This document shows positions 15,785 through 24,641 of a stretch of DNA of 64,000 nucleotides, piece after piece (the stretch's first letter is position 1; every line of letters starts with the position of its first letter). Origin of the DNA: Poseidonibacter lekithochrous (lineage in GTDB: Bacteria > Campylobacterota > Campylobacteria > Campylobacterales > Arcobacteraceae); contig NZ_JAHKQT010000007.1 in assembly GCF_018861145.1 (NCBI RefSeq), positions 35,962-99,961 of the forward strand, in the 5' to 3' direction. The translations under genes and the position numbers were made by a program. The notes beneath the pieces are model-generated. The model was not told the DNA's origin. It was given only the letters and a program-made list of their open reading frames with translations, and ran no database searches.

Positions 15785-17086
15785 TCATTTTTTAAACATT
15801 AAAAGAAACTTTTGAAATCCAAAAGCTTTAATAGTAAGAAAAAATAAAATAAATCCACTAAGTGTACTTGCAAAGGCAAGACCCGCTGCACCGAAAGGTT
15901 GTATTAAAAGTAGTGAAAAAACTATATTCCATCCCAAACTATATACAGATATTTTTGCAGCTAAAAACTGTTGTTCTTTTGCATATAACCAAAGAGAGAA
16001 AATTTTCCCAATTCCAAAGGGAAGAAGTCCAATTAAATACATAGATAATATTAATGCAGTGTTTATTGTATCTGTACTTGTAAAAGCACCTCGTTCAAAT
16101 AATAAACTAATAATAAATTCATTAAAAACAATACCAATTAGAGTAGATATTAAAAGTAGTCCAAATAAAATAAGAGAAGACTTTTTCATTAAAGATAGCG
16201 CTTTATCTTCATCTTTGTTTTTTATACTTCTTGCAATCATTGGAAAAAGTGCAACAGATGTTGCTATTGCAAATAGAGCAAGTGGAAGTTGAAAAACTCT
16301 ATTTCCATAATAAAGATATGAAATTGAACCTGTCATTAAAAAAGATGCTAGCCAAGTATCTATAAAAGCAGATAGATGAGTTGTTGAAGAACCCACTGTT
16401 GCAGACATAAAGTTTTTATAAAATTTATTTTCTTCTTTTTTCTTATGTTTTTTAAAATGAAATATTTTACATAAACTTAATCTTTTCATAGCATATATAT
16501 GAACTAGAATTTGTAATAAACCTCCTGCTAATACTCCATAAGATAAATAAAATGTAATTTCATATTTTCCCATATCTTGAGATATTAAAAGTGCAGATAT
16601 CATCGCAAGATTTAATAGAGCAGTAGAGTATGCTGTTGTTGCAAAGTGATGTTTATATTGTAAAAGTGCTGCCATAAATGTAACTACAAAAATCATTGGT
16701 AAATAGTAGAAGTTTATTGCAAATAATGGGGCTGCTAAATCAATAGTTTCTTGATCAAAACCTATTGCAATTGCTTTGGCAACAAGTGAAGAAAATAGGG
16801 TAACTAAAAGTGAAAGAATAATCAAAAATCCAAATAGCTGTAAAAATACTACAGAAGAAAATCTAATCTTATGATTTGATTTTGCATATGCTGGAATAAA
16901 AGCTTGTGTAAATGCACCTTCTGCAAAAATTCTTCTAAATAAATTAGGTAGTTTAAAAGCAACAAAGAAAATATCAGAATAAATATTCGCTCCTAAAATA
17001 GAAGCTGTTAATAAATCTCTAGTGAAGCCTAAAATTCTTGATGTTAAGATACCTGTACTATTTGTAAAAATTGATTTTATTAACAT
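15785..17086 (-). CDS. murJ: MurJ (MviN) lipid II flippase
   Basis: A 433-residue protein with about 12-14 membrane helices of the MOP exporter superfamily. The N-terminus TRILGFTRDLLTASILG and the following FRRIFAEGAFTQAFIP are diagnostic of MurJ. It moves lipid II to the periplasmic face for peptidoglycan synthesis. It is somewhat shorter than the usual 480-520 residues, mainly at the C-terminus. Its start codon overlaps the stop of the upstream nuclease gene by one base. Confidence 0.9.
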   Translation of the reverse strand: MLIKSIFTNSTGILTSRILGFTRDLLTASILGANIYSDIFFVAFKLPNLFRRIFAEGAFTQAFIPAYAKSNHKIRFSSVVFLQLFGFLIILSLLVTLFSSLVAKAIAIGFDQETIDLAAPLFAINFYYLPMIFVVTFMAALLQYKHHFATTAYSTALLNLAMISALLISQDMGKYEITFYLSYGVLAGGLLQILVHIYAMKRLSLCKIFHFKKHKKKEENKFYKNFMSATVGSSTTHLSAFIDTWLASFLMTGSISYLYYGNRVFQLPLALFAIATSVALFPMIARSIKNKDEDKALSLMKKSSLILFGLLLISTLIGIVFNEFIISLLFERGAFTSTDTINTALILSMYLIGLLPFGIGKIFSLWLYAKEQQFLAAKISVYSLGWNIVFSLLLIQPFGAAGLAFASTLSGFILFFLTIKAFGFQKFLLMFKK

Positions 17087-18684
17087 TAGTTTCCTACTTT
17101 GTAGTCAGAACTTGAATGTATAAGTATTTGTGAAACACCCCTATATTCTGCTATATGTGCACTATTTAAAGTGATTGTTTGATTTGTTTTTGGTAAATCT
17201 TTTTTATTTTTTGCATATAGTTTTATTGATTTACCTTTTAATAACTTATTTGAACTATCTATATAAAGTTTTTTATTTTTAACTTTACCTTTTAAATTAA
17301 AAGCTATTTCATTTTGATTTTTTGGATTAAAAATATCATTTTTCTTTGCATTTATGAATAAAGATTTATAGTTTTTAAAACGACCACTTTCTTCTAAAAC
17401 TGAAAAAGAATCAACTTCTTTTAAGCCATTATAATCAACAATTTCATTGATTTGTAAAGTATATGAATATCCTAACTTTAAGCCTTGAGCATGTTTATAA
17501 ATATAAATTGCACGTTCATCTTTTTGTTTTATTATTGCACCTGTTTTACTTTTGTAAATGACAACTGCATTTTTTATAATTGCAGGTTCTACTAATTTCA
17601 TTTTAGTATATAAATCACTAATAGTATTTAGCTCTTTTTTACTATTCTTCTTAATTTCTTTTATAGGGTTTGTTTTTTCTTTTGAAGTTGAAAACTTTGC
17701 ATAAATTGGTAAGTGATCTGAATAACCAGTACCTACATGAACCTTATTATATTTTGAACCTTTCATTTGCCATCTTAAAACTTTGTTGTTTCTATAAAGA
17801 TAGTTTGGTTTGAAAACTTTAAAAGAGTTATGAACATATGAAATATTTTTAGTATCTAAAAGTGCAGGGGATAGAATAATATTATCGGGTGTATTACTTT
17901 GAGTTCTATATTTATTTGAAAATCTATCATTTGTTGGAAGGTCTAACCAAAGATTAAAGTGAACTTTTCTTTTTTGTTTTAAAACATCATCATAAGTAAT
18001 ATATTTATTTCCTACTGTTGTATTTAAAACTTGATTTATTCCTGTAATTCCTGAAGTGTTATTTAGTTTTTTATTATATTTAAAACTTCTATCTTCATCA
18101 TAATTAGAGTTAAAATCTCCAACTAAAATATAATCATAATCTCTGGGAAGTTTTGAAAGTCTATCTTGAAGTTTTTTTGCAAATTTAACTCTATAACTTT
18201 CTGCTATTCTTTTTGAAGGCCAGTGATTATTAAAGATCTTAAACTCTTTATTTTCTAATTCAAAAGTCGTTTCTAAAATAGGTCTAAATATTTTATTTGT
18301 GAATTTTACATCAATTTGTCTATTATTTTTGATTTTGACTTTTGATAAAAAACCAAGACCTACAGAAGACCTTTCGTATTTTACAAATGATGAATATTTA
18401 TAATCTGGTATTTTTTTTAATAGAAGTTGCATCACTTCTCTATTTTCTATTTCCTGCAGAGCAATAATATCTGCATCAATATCTTTTATAACTTTTACTG
18501 CATTATTGATTTTGATATTGAAGTTTTTTTGATTCCATTTTGAGGCTGTATTTGGAATGAATTCTTTATACTCACTATTTTGTTTTTTTAAATCAAATAA
18601 ATTTTCTGCATTATAACTAGCAATAGTAAAATCTTTTGCATAAATATTAAATGTAAGGAAGCATAATAAAAGTATTTTTATCAA
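17086..18684 (-). CDS. Exported endonuclease/exonuclease/phosphatase family protein
   Basis: A 532-residue secreted protein. Signal peptide is residues 1-16. An EEP (DNase I-like) domain covers about 18-330, with SYNAENLFD, DIIALQEIENR (catalytic Glu), FNNHWPSKR, LVGDFNSNYD and GYSDHLPI (final Asp-His pair). The last 170 residues are beta-rich and include a segment like the OB-fold of secreted nucleases (YTLQINEIVDYNG). It may degrade extracellular DNA or act as a phosphodiesterase; which one is not decidable. It is coupled to murJ. Confidence 0.75.
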   Translation of the reverse strand: MIKILLLCFLTFNIYAKDFTIASYNAENLFDLKKQNSEYKEFIPNTASKWNQKNFNIKINNAVKVIKDIDADIIALQEIENREVMQLLLKKIPDYKYSSFVKYERSSVGLGFLSKVKIKNNRQIDVKFTNKIFRPILETTFELENKEFKIFNNHWPSKRIAESYRVKFAKKLQDRLSKLPRDYDYILVGDFNSNYDEDRSFKYNKKLNNTSGITGINQVLNTTVGNKYITYDDVLKQKRKVHFNLWLDLPTNDRFSNKYRTQSNTPDNIILSPALLDTKNISYVHNSFKVFKPNYLYRNNKVLRWQMKGSKYNKVHVGTGYSDHLPIYAKFSTSKEKTNPIKEIKKNSKKELNTISDLYTKMKLVEPAIIKNAVVIYKSKTGAIIKQKDERAIYIYKHAQGLKLGYSYTLQINEIVDYNGLKEVDSFSVLEESGRFKNYKSLFINAKKNDIFNPKNQNEIAFNLKGKVKNKKLYIDSSNKLLKGKSIKLYAKNKKDLPKTNQTITLNSAHIAEYRGVSQILIHSSSDYKVGN

Positions 18685-18746
18685 AGTTTTCTCCAGTAAT
18701 TTTTTCTTATATTACCAAAGATATTATTTCTGTGAGCTAAAAGGAT

Positions 18747-18782
18747 AAAAAGTAAGCAAGAAAAGCTTCTTACTTACTTTTT
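18747..18782 (-). terminator. Terminator downstream of desulforubrerythrin 1
   Basis: AAAAAGTAAG (18747-18756) pairs with CTTACTTTTT (18773-18782). An inner AAG/CTT extension lies beyond one mismatch. It sits between the nuclease start and the rubrerythrin stop. Confidence 0.6.
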
Positions 18783-18789
18783 ATTTGGT

Positions 18790-19449
18790 CTATTTTTTAG
18801 AATTTAATCTTGATTGATATTCTTGAGGATGTTTACATACTGGACAAACTTTAGGGGCTTTTTTACCTCTATGAATATGTCCACATACTTCACAGAACCA
18901 CTCTTCCTCTTCATCTTCACTTACGTGCTCAGCACCAGCTTCAAGTCTTTCAAGAAGTCGTCTAAACATTTTTTCATGTTCAACTTCAATTTTTCCAATT
19001 CCAGTAAATAATCTTGCTGCTTCACTATATCCTTCTTCTTTTGCTATTGCTGCAAAATCAGGATACATAGTTGTATTCTCATAAGATTCACCTTCAATTG
19101 CATGATTAAGGTTTTCTTTTGTATCTCCAAAGTTATTATCAGTTCCTGATACCATTCTATTATGTAAAGCTAATTCTAGTTTAGCATGAGTCTTTTCATT
19201 ATTTGCAGCTCTTTGGAAATGTTCAGCAATGTCTCTAAAACCTTCTTTTTGTGCAACTTTTGCAAAATATTCATATTCATTTCTAGCCATTGACTCACCA
19301 GCAACAGCTTTCATTAAATTTACAAGAGTAAGATTTTCAGTAACCATATCCATTGCTTGACCACAGCAGTGTAATTCACCACCACCAACATTTTGAACTT
19401 CAACTTCATTACCACATTTACTACACTTATATGTTTCGTACTTTCTCAT
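18790..19449 (-). CDS. Desulforubrerythrin (copy 1)
   Basis: A 219-residue peroxide-scavenging protein with three iron modules. Residues 1-37 form a desulforedoxin-like FeCys4 site (YKCSKCGN...HCCGQ). Residues about 45-175 form a ferritin-like diiron four-helix domain (GESMARNEYEYF, NNEKTHA, EGESYEN, GKIEVEHEKMF). The C-terminus is a rubredoxin-like site (CEVCGHIHRG, CPVCKHP). This architecture is known from Campylobacter jejuni. It reduces H2O2 in the cytoplasm using an external electron donor. It lies 62 bp downstream of a second copy. Confidence 0.92.
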   Translation of the reverse strand: MRKYETYKCSKCGNEVEVQNVGGGELHCCGQAMDMVTENLTLVNLMKAVAGESMARNEYEYFAKVAQKEGFRDIAEHFQRAANNEKTHAKLELALHNRMVSGTDNNFGDTKENLNHAIEGESYENTTMYPDFAAIAKEEGYSEAARLFTGIGKIEVEHEKMFRRLLERLEAGAEHVSEDEEEEWFCEVCGHIHRGKKAPKVCPVCKHPQEYQSRLNSKK

Positions 19450-19511
19450 ATTCTTTCCTCTAAAATTTTAATAATTAATCTTATACCTATTCTTATTAAA
19501 TTACTATTAAA

Positions 19512-20177
19512 TTATCCTACTGTTACGTCTTTGTTTCTCTTTTTAAAGTACTCTTTTTCAACTGCACATAATGGACATTGCTTTGGTGGTTTTTTACCTC
19601 TGTGAACATGTCCACATACTTCACAAACCCATTCTTCATCTTTATCATCTGATTCTAAGAATCCTTCTTTAATTAATTCTTCTTTTAATTCTAAGTACTC
19701 TTTTTCATGTTCAACTTCAACTTTGCCAATTCCTTTAAACATTCTTGCAATTTCTTTTAAACCTTCTTCTTTTGCAATTGCTTCAAAGTTTGGATACATT
19801 TCTTCATGTTCATATTTTTCACCATCTGCTGCATATTGAATATTTTTAGCTGTACTATCTAATTCTACATTATTTACTAATTTATTATAAGCTTTTAATT
19901 CAGCAATTGCATGGTATTTTTCATTTTCTGCTGCTTCTTTAAAGAATCTAGCAATTCTATGTAATCCTTCTTCAAATGCAATTTCTGCAAAGAATTCATA
20001 TTTGTTTCTTGCTTGTGATTCACCTGCAAATGCTTTCATTAAGTTTACTGCAGTTAGGTTTTCTGTAATCATTTCCATTTCATTTCCACAACATGATAAT
20101 TTTGCTGTTTCATTTGCCTCTTGAACTTCTACTTCGCATCCACATGTATTACATTTATAAGTTTGATATTGTTTCAT
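19512..20177 (-). CDS. Desulforubrerythrin (copy 2)
   Basis: This 221-residue paralogue has the same order of sites: desulforedoxin (YKCNTCGCE...LSCCGNEM), ferritin-like diiron (GESQARNKYEFF, ENEKYHA, DGEKYEHEEMYP, GKVEVEHEKEY) and C-terminal rubredoxin (CEVCGHVHRGKKPPKQCPLC). Sequence divergence from copy 1 is considerable, so the duplication is not recent. It is transcribed away from perR. A perfect 8-bp inverted repeat 34-52 bp upstream of the start suggests repression by PerR or Fur. Confidence 0.92.
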   Translation of the reverse strand: MKQYQTYKCNTCGCEVEVQEANETAKLSCCGNEMEMITENLTAVNLMKAFAGESQARNKYEFFAEIAFEEGLHRIARFFKEAAENEKYHAIAELKAYNKLVNNVELDSTAKNIQYAADGEKYEHEEMYPNFEAIAKEEGLKEIARMFKGIGKVEVEHEKEYLELKEELIKEGFLESDDKDEEWVCEVCGHVHRGKKPPKQCPLCAVEKEYFKKRNKDVTVG

Positions 20178-20210
20178 TTTTAAATCCTATTTATTTAATT
20201 TTAATTTTCT

Positions 20211-20229
20211 AAGGATAATTTTTATCCTT
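20211..20229. promoter_or_regulatory. Candidate PerR/Fur operator
   Basis: AAGGATAA (20211-20218), three bases, TTATCCTT (20222-20229): a perfect inverted repeat resembling the GATAAT...ATTATC core of Fur-family boxes. It lies in the divergent gap between the rubrerythrin start and the perR gene. Confidence 0.45.
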
Positions 20230-20394
20230 TAGAGAAGTATAGTGAAAATAAACTTAAAGGAAAATTATTCTCTTTTAATAAAATTATGTTATAGTGTTAT
20301 TACTAAAGATTAGTTAGAATTGATTAATTAATTTTTATATTAAGGTGAAAATAAATAAATTATATAGTATTATTTCACAAAAGGAAGAGTAAAC

Positions 20395-20799
20395 ATGACA
20401 AATTATACAGTATTATTAAAAAATTATAATTTGAAAGTAACACCTCAAAGAGTTGCTATTGTTGAAGAGCTTTATTTAAATGGTCATATGAATATTGACG
20501 ATTTATATAAAAAGCTACTTGCAAAGTTTCCTTCTATTTCACTTGCAACAATATATAAAAATATTAATGCAATGGTTGAAAAGGTTTTTCTTTCAGAAGT
20601 AAAAATACCAAATACTAAATCAGTTTTTGAATTAGTAAAAGAAGAACATGCTCATTTAGTATGTTCAGAATGTGGAAATATTGAAGATATGATGTTGGAT
20701 GTATCAAGCGTTTTAGAGGAAGTTACTTCAAAAAGTCAATTTAAAATTGAGTCTACAAATTTAGTTTTATCTGGCCTTTGTCCAAATTGTAATAAATAA
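20395..20799 (+). CDS. perR: PerR-type Fur family repressor
   Basis: A 134-residue metalloregulator. The N-terminal winged helix contains NLKVTPQRVAIVEELY and SLATIYKNINAM (recognition helix). The C-terminal dimerisation half has AHLVCSECGNIED and GLCPNC, the two CxxC zinc pairs. It acts as an iron- or peroxide-sensing repressor. Its divergent position beside two peroxide-reducing rubrerythrins is the main reason to call it PerR and not Fur. An AAAAGGA ribosome site is present. Confidence 0.85.
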   Translation: MTNYTVLLKNYNLKVTPQRVAIVEELYLNGHMNIDDLYKKLLAKFPSISLATIYKNINAMVEKVFLSEVKIPNTKSVFELVKEEHAHLVCSECGNIEDMMLDVSSVLEEVTSKSQFKIESTNLVLSGLCPNCNK

Positions 20800-20807
20800 A
20801 AAATATT

Positions 20808-20833
20808 ATAGTCTAGCTTTTAAGCTAGACTAT
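20808..20833. terminator. Bidirectional terminator between perR and exchanger gene
   Basis: ATAGTCTAGCTT (20808-20819) and AAGCTAGACTAT (20822-20833) form a 12-bp perfect stem shared by two convergent genes. Confidence 0.85.
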
Positions 20834-21740
20834 TTTGTACTACTAACGCTAAAATAACCATTAAAGCGATTCCCGCAGATTTATTATAAAGTTTATTTGC
20901 AGTTATAAATACTAACATTAATGATGCAATAAATGCAGCTGCTATATCAAAAAAGTTTAAAGATAAATCTACATTTAATGGATTTATTAAAGCAGATACT
21001 CCTAATACCATTGTAAAGTTTGCAACATTTGAACCTATGATATTACCAATTGCTAAATCTGTATTGTTATTCATTGCTGATTTAACTGAAATTGTAAGTT
21101 CAGGAAGAGATGTACCAAATGCAATTAAGAATAATCCGATAATCCATTCTGAAATTCCAAAACTTCTAGCTATATTTGATGCACTATCAATTGCAAAATC
21201 TGCACCTGCTACTACAAAGACAAATCCTATTGCTAATAAGCCGGCTGTTTTACCCCATGCAAATTTTTCTTTTACAAGTTCTTCATCTATTTCTTCAAGT
21301 GAATTACTAGAAATTAAGAACATTAAATATCCAACCATTAATATAAGAAATAAAATACCATCAACAAAATTTATTTTTCCATCAATTCCCATAAGAATAA
21401 AGGCTAAAATTGGGAATAAAGACCATGCTGAATCTTTTGCGAATAAATCTCTTGAAGGATTTACTTTTTTAGCTATTAAAAATACAACTCCTAAAACTAA
21501 GGATATATTAAAAATAGTACTTCCTATTACATTTGCAACTGCAATATCAGCACTTCCTTTCATAGAAGCAGACATAGAAACTGCCATCTCGGGTAATGAA
21601 GTCCCCAGGGCTACAAGTGTTGCACCAATTACAAAACTTGAAATATTGTAATGCAGTGCAATTTTTTCACTTTGTTCGATAATAAAATCAGCACCATAAA
21701 TTAGTGCTGCCATCGAGAGTATAAATATAAATATATCCAT
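20820..21740 (-). CDS. Calcium/sodium antiporter (CaCA family, YrbG-like)
   Basis: A 306-residue inner-membrane protein of about ten helices with the two inverted alpha-repeats of CaCA exchangers. These are GATLVALGTSLPEMAVS near residue 40 and GLFLIAFGTSLPELTIS near residue 195, each followed by a GNIIGSN/NVIGST helix. The Glu in each repeat binds the cation. It exchanges Na+ or H+ for Ca2+; the exact ion is not readable. It starts one base after the ybeY stop and so is co-transcribed with it. Confidence 0.88.
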   Translation of the reverse strand: MDIFIFILSMAALIYGADFIIEQSEKIALHYNISSFVIGATLVALGTSLPEMAVSMSASMKGSADIAVANVIGSTIFNISLVLGVVFLIAKKVNPSRDLFAKDSAWSLFPILAFILMGIDGKINFVDGILFLILMVGYLMFLISSNSLEEIDEELVKEKFAWGKTAGLLAIGFVFVVAGADFAIDSASNIARSFGISEWIIGLFLIAFGTSLPELTISVKSAMNNNTDLAIGNIIGSNVANFTMVLGVSALINPLNVDLSLNFFDIAAAFIASLMLVFITANKLYNKSAGIALMVILALVVQNSLA

Positions 21741-21741
21741 T

Positions 21742-22161
21742 TTATGAATTCCTTACTATTAAGCTATTTGGCAAATTAAATTGTTTGATTAGTTCTTCTT
21801 CTTTTTCTCTATGTTCACCTGCATCAATTTCATGATCAAAGCCTAATAAATGCAAAAGACCATGAATAAATAAAAGTGAAAACTCTTCTTGGGATGTATG
21901 TTCATACTCTTTGGCTTTGTCTTCTACATAATCTGATGAGATTACAATAGAACCCAAAGGCATATTTGGCATATCAAACTCTAAAGGAAAACTTAGAACA
22001 TCTGTAGCTTTATCAATATTTCTATGCTCTTTGTTTAATTCTTGAATTTCATCATTATTTACAACAATTAATTCAATATCTTTAGATGTTAAAGAAGTAG
22101 TAATATCTTCAAGTAAAGAAGTGTTTATTTTCAATGAAGTATTATTTTCTATATCAATCAT
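21742..22161 (-). CDS. ybeY: Endoribonuclease YbeY (16S rRNA maturation)
   Basis: A 139-residue zinc metalloprotein with the signature H-G-x-L-H-L-x-G-x-D-H (HGLLHLLGFDH) near residue 105, whose three His residues bind zinc. The upstream TDVLSFPLE strand is typical. It takes part in 16S rRNA 3'-end maturation and ribosome quality control in the cytoplasm. Length is slightly short but complete. It is first of a two-gene operon with the exchanger. Confidence 0.9.
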   Translation of the reverse strand: MIDIENNTSLKINTSLLEDITTSLTSKDIELIVVNNDEIQELNKEHRNIDKATDVLSFPLEFDMPNMPLGSIVISSDYVEDKAKEYEHTSQEEFSLLFIHGLLHLLGFDHEIDAGEHREKEEELIKQFNLPNSLIVRNS

Positions 22162-22261
22162 AATTTACCTTTTAATTTTCGCGAGTATATCAAACTTTTG
22201 CAAATTAAAAGTTTAATTATAATAAAGTTATATATTAATAAGAATAATATAAGGACTTAAT

Positions 22262-22666
22262 ATGGCTTTAGAAATTGGAATAAAAGATAGTATTGAATTT
22301 AAAGTAGAAAATAGTGATTTAGCAAGTAATTTAAATATCTCAAAAGATGATAGTTTCCCCGATGTTTTTGCAACGGCTAGACTTGTTGCTTTAATGGAGT
22401 GTTCAGCTGCAAAAATATTAATACCATTATTAAAAGAAGGTGAACTTTCAGTTGGTGTTGGTGTGAATATTACTCATTTAGCTGCAACACTTGAAGGGGA
22501 TACTGCAATTTCAACTGCTACTTTTGATGGAATGGAAGGAAAACTTTTCAAGTTTTCAATTGAAGTAGTTGATTCTGGTGGAAAAATAGGAGTAGGAACT
22601 CATACAAGAGCTATAGTTTCAACTGATAGATTAATGTCAGGGGCTAAAAAAAGAGTTGCTAAGTAA
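22262..22666 (+). CDS. FlK-like hotdog thioesterase
   Basis: A 134-residue single-domain hotdog protein resembling the fluoroacetyl-CoA thioesterase FlK family. It has FATARLVALMECSAAK (central helix with Glu-Cys), VGVGVNITHLAATLEGD (strand with catalytic-type Thr/His region) and GVGTHTRAIVS at the C-terminus. It probably hydrolyses short acyl-CoA thioesters; the specific substrate is unknown. It is a single-gene unit, convergent with radA and separated from it by a palindromic terminator. Confidence 0.75.
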   Translation: MALEIGIKDSIEFKVENSDLASNLNISKDDSFPDVFATARLVALMECSAAKILIPLLKEGELSVGVGVNITHLAATLEGDTAISTATFDGMEGKLFKFSIEVVDSGGKIGVGTHTRAIVSTDRLMSGAKKRVAK

Positions 22667-22693
22667 AACTTATGAATGTAAGAGTTTTTAATA

Positions 22694-22719
22694 ATAGAAC
22701 TATTTTAAAATAGTTCTAT
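22694..22719. terminator. Bidirectional terminator between thioesterase gene and radA
   Basis: ATAGAACTATTTT (22694-22706) is directly followed by its full complement (22707-22719), a 26-base perfect palindrome overlapping the radA stop. Confidence 0.8.
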
Positions 22720-24054
22720 CATTTTAGATACTTCATCTACAGGAAAGCACTTAAGCTTTAATTTCATACTTGGTTTTTGTGCAATCACTGCTTTTTGAAT
22801 TCCTTGTGCTTGAGCTTCTTTTAATCTCATATCTATTGAGAAAACATCTTTAATCTCACCCGTTAGTGAAACTTCACCAATAAATACAGACTCTTTTGAA
22901 ATTGGTCTATCTCTAAAAGAAGAAATAATAGCTGCAACTACGGCTAAATCAGCTGAACTTTCTTTGATTTTAATACCACCTGAAATATTTACAAATACAT
23001 CATAGTGATTTAGAGGTAAATCAATCTTTTTCTCTAATAATGCTAAAAGCATATTAAGTCTTGCTCCATCAAATCCCGTTGCACTTCGTTTTGGATTTGG
23101 ATTTGTACTTTCCGTTACAAGTGCTTGAACTTCAAGAATTAAAGCACGGCTTCCTTCCATTACGATAGTTAAAGCTGAACCTGATTGTGCTTTTGACTTA
23201 TCAAAGAATTTTGAAGCAATATCTTTTGCACTTACTAGTCCTTCATTTGTCATCTCAAAAATACCAATTTCAGAAGTTGAACCAAACCTATTTTTAAAAC
23301 CACGTAGCATTCGTATTTCTTTGCTTGCTTCACCTTCAAAGTATAATACAGTATCAACCATATGCTCTAGTACTCTAGGTCCTGCAATACTTCCATCTTT
23401 TGTTATATGTCCAATAATAAACATAGCGATGTTTGTCTCTTTTGCTTTTCTCATAAGCTCAAAAGTTATCTCTCTTACTTGTGAAACACTTCCTGGTGCA
23501 CTTGTAAGATTTGAGGAGTAAATAGTTTGAATTGAATCAATAATTACAACATCATAGTTTACTCTTAAAAGCTCATCTTGAATCTCTTCTAATTTAATTT
23601 CACTTAATAAATATACATCATCATGGTTTGCATCAAGTCTATCCGCACGAAGTTTTATCTGTCCTGCACTTTCTTCTCCTGATACATAAAGCACTTTTCT
23701 TCCACTTGTAGCAATTGAACCTGCTACTTTTAAAAGAAGTGTAGATTTACCAACTCCTGGACTTCCCCCAATTAAAGTAAGACTTCCTGGGACTATACCT
23801 CCACCTAAAACCAAATCTAATTCATCATTATTAGATGAAAATCTAACTACATTATCTTGTTTGATTTGAGTAATAGGAACTGCTTTTGTATTTGTGTCTT
23901 TAACTTTTGATGTTTGTTTTAATACTTCTTGTTGGTCTTGATTTAATTCTATAAAGGAATCCCATCCTCCACAACTTGGGCACTTCCCAAGCCATTTTGT
24001 TGCTTGTTCTCCACAGTGTTGACATTCAAATAGTGATGTTTTTTTCTTAGCCAT
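22705..24054 (-). CDS. radA: DNA repair protein RadA
   Basis: A 449-residue RecA-like ATPase that drives branch migration in recombination. It begins with a C4 zinc finger (CQHCGE...GKCPSCGGW). Next comes a RecA core with Walker A GSPGVGKST near residue 95, and the RadA-specific KNRFG motif near residue 250. A Lon protease-like C-terminal domain follows, with no catalytic Ser-Lys dyad needed. The length is normal. The stop overlaps the bidirectional terminator. Confidence 0.95.
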   Translation of the reverse strand: MAKKKTSLFECQHCGEQATKWLGKCPSCGGWDSFIELNQDQQEVLKQTSKVKDTNTKAVPITQIKQDNVVRFSSNNDELDLVLGGGIVPGSLTLIGGSPGVGKSTLLLKVAGSIATSGRKVLYVSGEESAGQIKLRADRLDANHDDVYLLSEIKLEEIQDELLRVNYDVVIIDSIQTIYSSNLTSAPGSVSQVREITFELMRKAKETNIAMFIIGHITKDGSIAGPRVLEHMVDTVLYFEGEASKEIRMLRGFKNRFGSTSEIGIFEMTNEGLVSAKDIASKFFDKSKAQSGSALTIVMEGSRALILEVQALVTESTNPNPKRSATGFDGARLNMLLALLEKKIDLPLNHYDVFVNISGGIKIKESSADLAVVAAIISSFRDRPISKESVFIGEVSLTGEIKDVFSIDMRLKEAQAQGIQKAVIAQKPSMKLKLKCFPVDEVSKMIELF

Positions 24055-24059
24055 TTATT

Positions 24060-24613
24060 TTCCTTAAAAATCTAAAGGTGATTCTATATCATTTTTGTTT
24101 AATTCCTTGACTACATGAGTATAAATCATAGTTGTTTAAACTGATTTATGACTAATAGTCTTTTGGCCATGTTTATTATTTAAAATATAAAAATGACCAA
24201 TTCTCTAATTATTTCATAAAAAAAGGTTTAATAAAATAATATCTAATATATCTTTTTGTATCTAAAAATATTTCAATATGTAATATTTTTACTGTAAAGT
24301 ACTTAAGTATGGTGCTTCACCAGAATTAATTGGAGATATTTATAAAATGATGATAGATTTCTTTATAGAAGAAGAATTAAATGAGTGAAATAGACAACAA
24401 AATATATAACAAAGTATTGGAAAAGAATAAATTATATATTCTATTGGAAAACTTATTGGTTTTTTGTAATTGATTTGTTTCCTGTCAGCAATAAAGACTT
24501 CAAAAAAATAAGACAAATACTAATTGATAAAAAGAAAATAGATGGAGATTTTCACTGGAACTATTAAAACAAGATTATATATGTATGAAAAAGTTCCATA
24601 TCTTGATTTAAGA
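24060..24613. other. Degenerate 550-bp stretch between radA and the TonB-like gene
   Basis: No intact gene is seen on either strand. It contains an imperfect hairpin at about 24120-24147 (ATAAATC with GATTTAT, AGTT with AACT), the chorismate mutase-like fragment described separately, and short rightward frames interrupted by stops. Examples are DLFPVSNKDFKKI from about 24472, and MEIFTGTIKTRLYMYEK in another frame from about 24544. The sequence looks like one or more decayed genes. Confidence 0.45.
24284..24388 (+). pseudogene. Possible chorismate mutase-like C-terminal fragment
   Basis: The frame reads KYGASPELIGDIYKMMIDFF then IEEELNE and stops at TGA 24386-24388. It has no start and a stop at 24281. 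The pattern (G-x-S-P-E-x-I-x-x-I-Y-x-x-M-I-D-x-F-I) resembles the last helix of AroQ-type chorismate mutases and isochorismate-pyruvate lyases. Only about 33 codons remain. The match is by eye and short, so it is tentative. Confidence 0.35.
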
Positions 24614-24641
24614 AGAAACAAAACTAAATAGTTTTGTTTCT
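24614..24641. terminator. Terminator of the TonB-like gene
   Basis: AGAAACAAAACTA (24614-24626), loop AA, TAGTTTTGTTTCT (24629-24641): a 13-bp perfect stem overlapping the stop codon. It can act in both directions. Confidence 0.75.

Noticed and set aside
21037..21651. 204-codon plus-strand frame opposite the cation exchanger
   Set aside because: Shadow of a membrane protein gene; the sense strand has both CaCA repeats intact.
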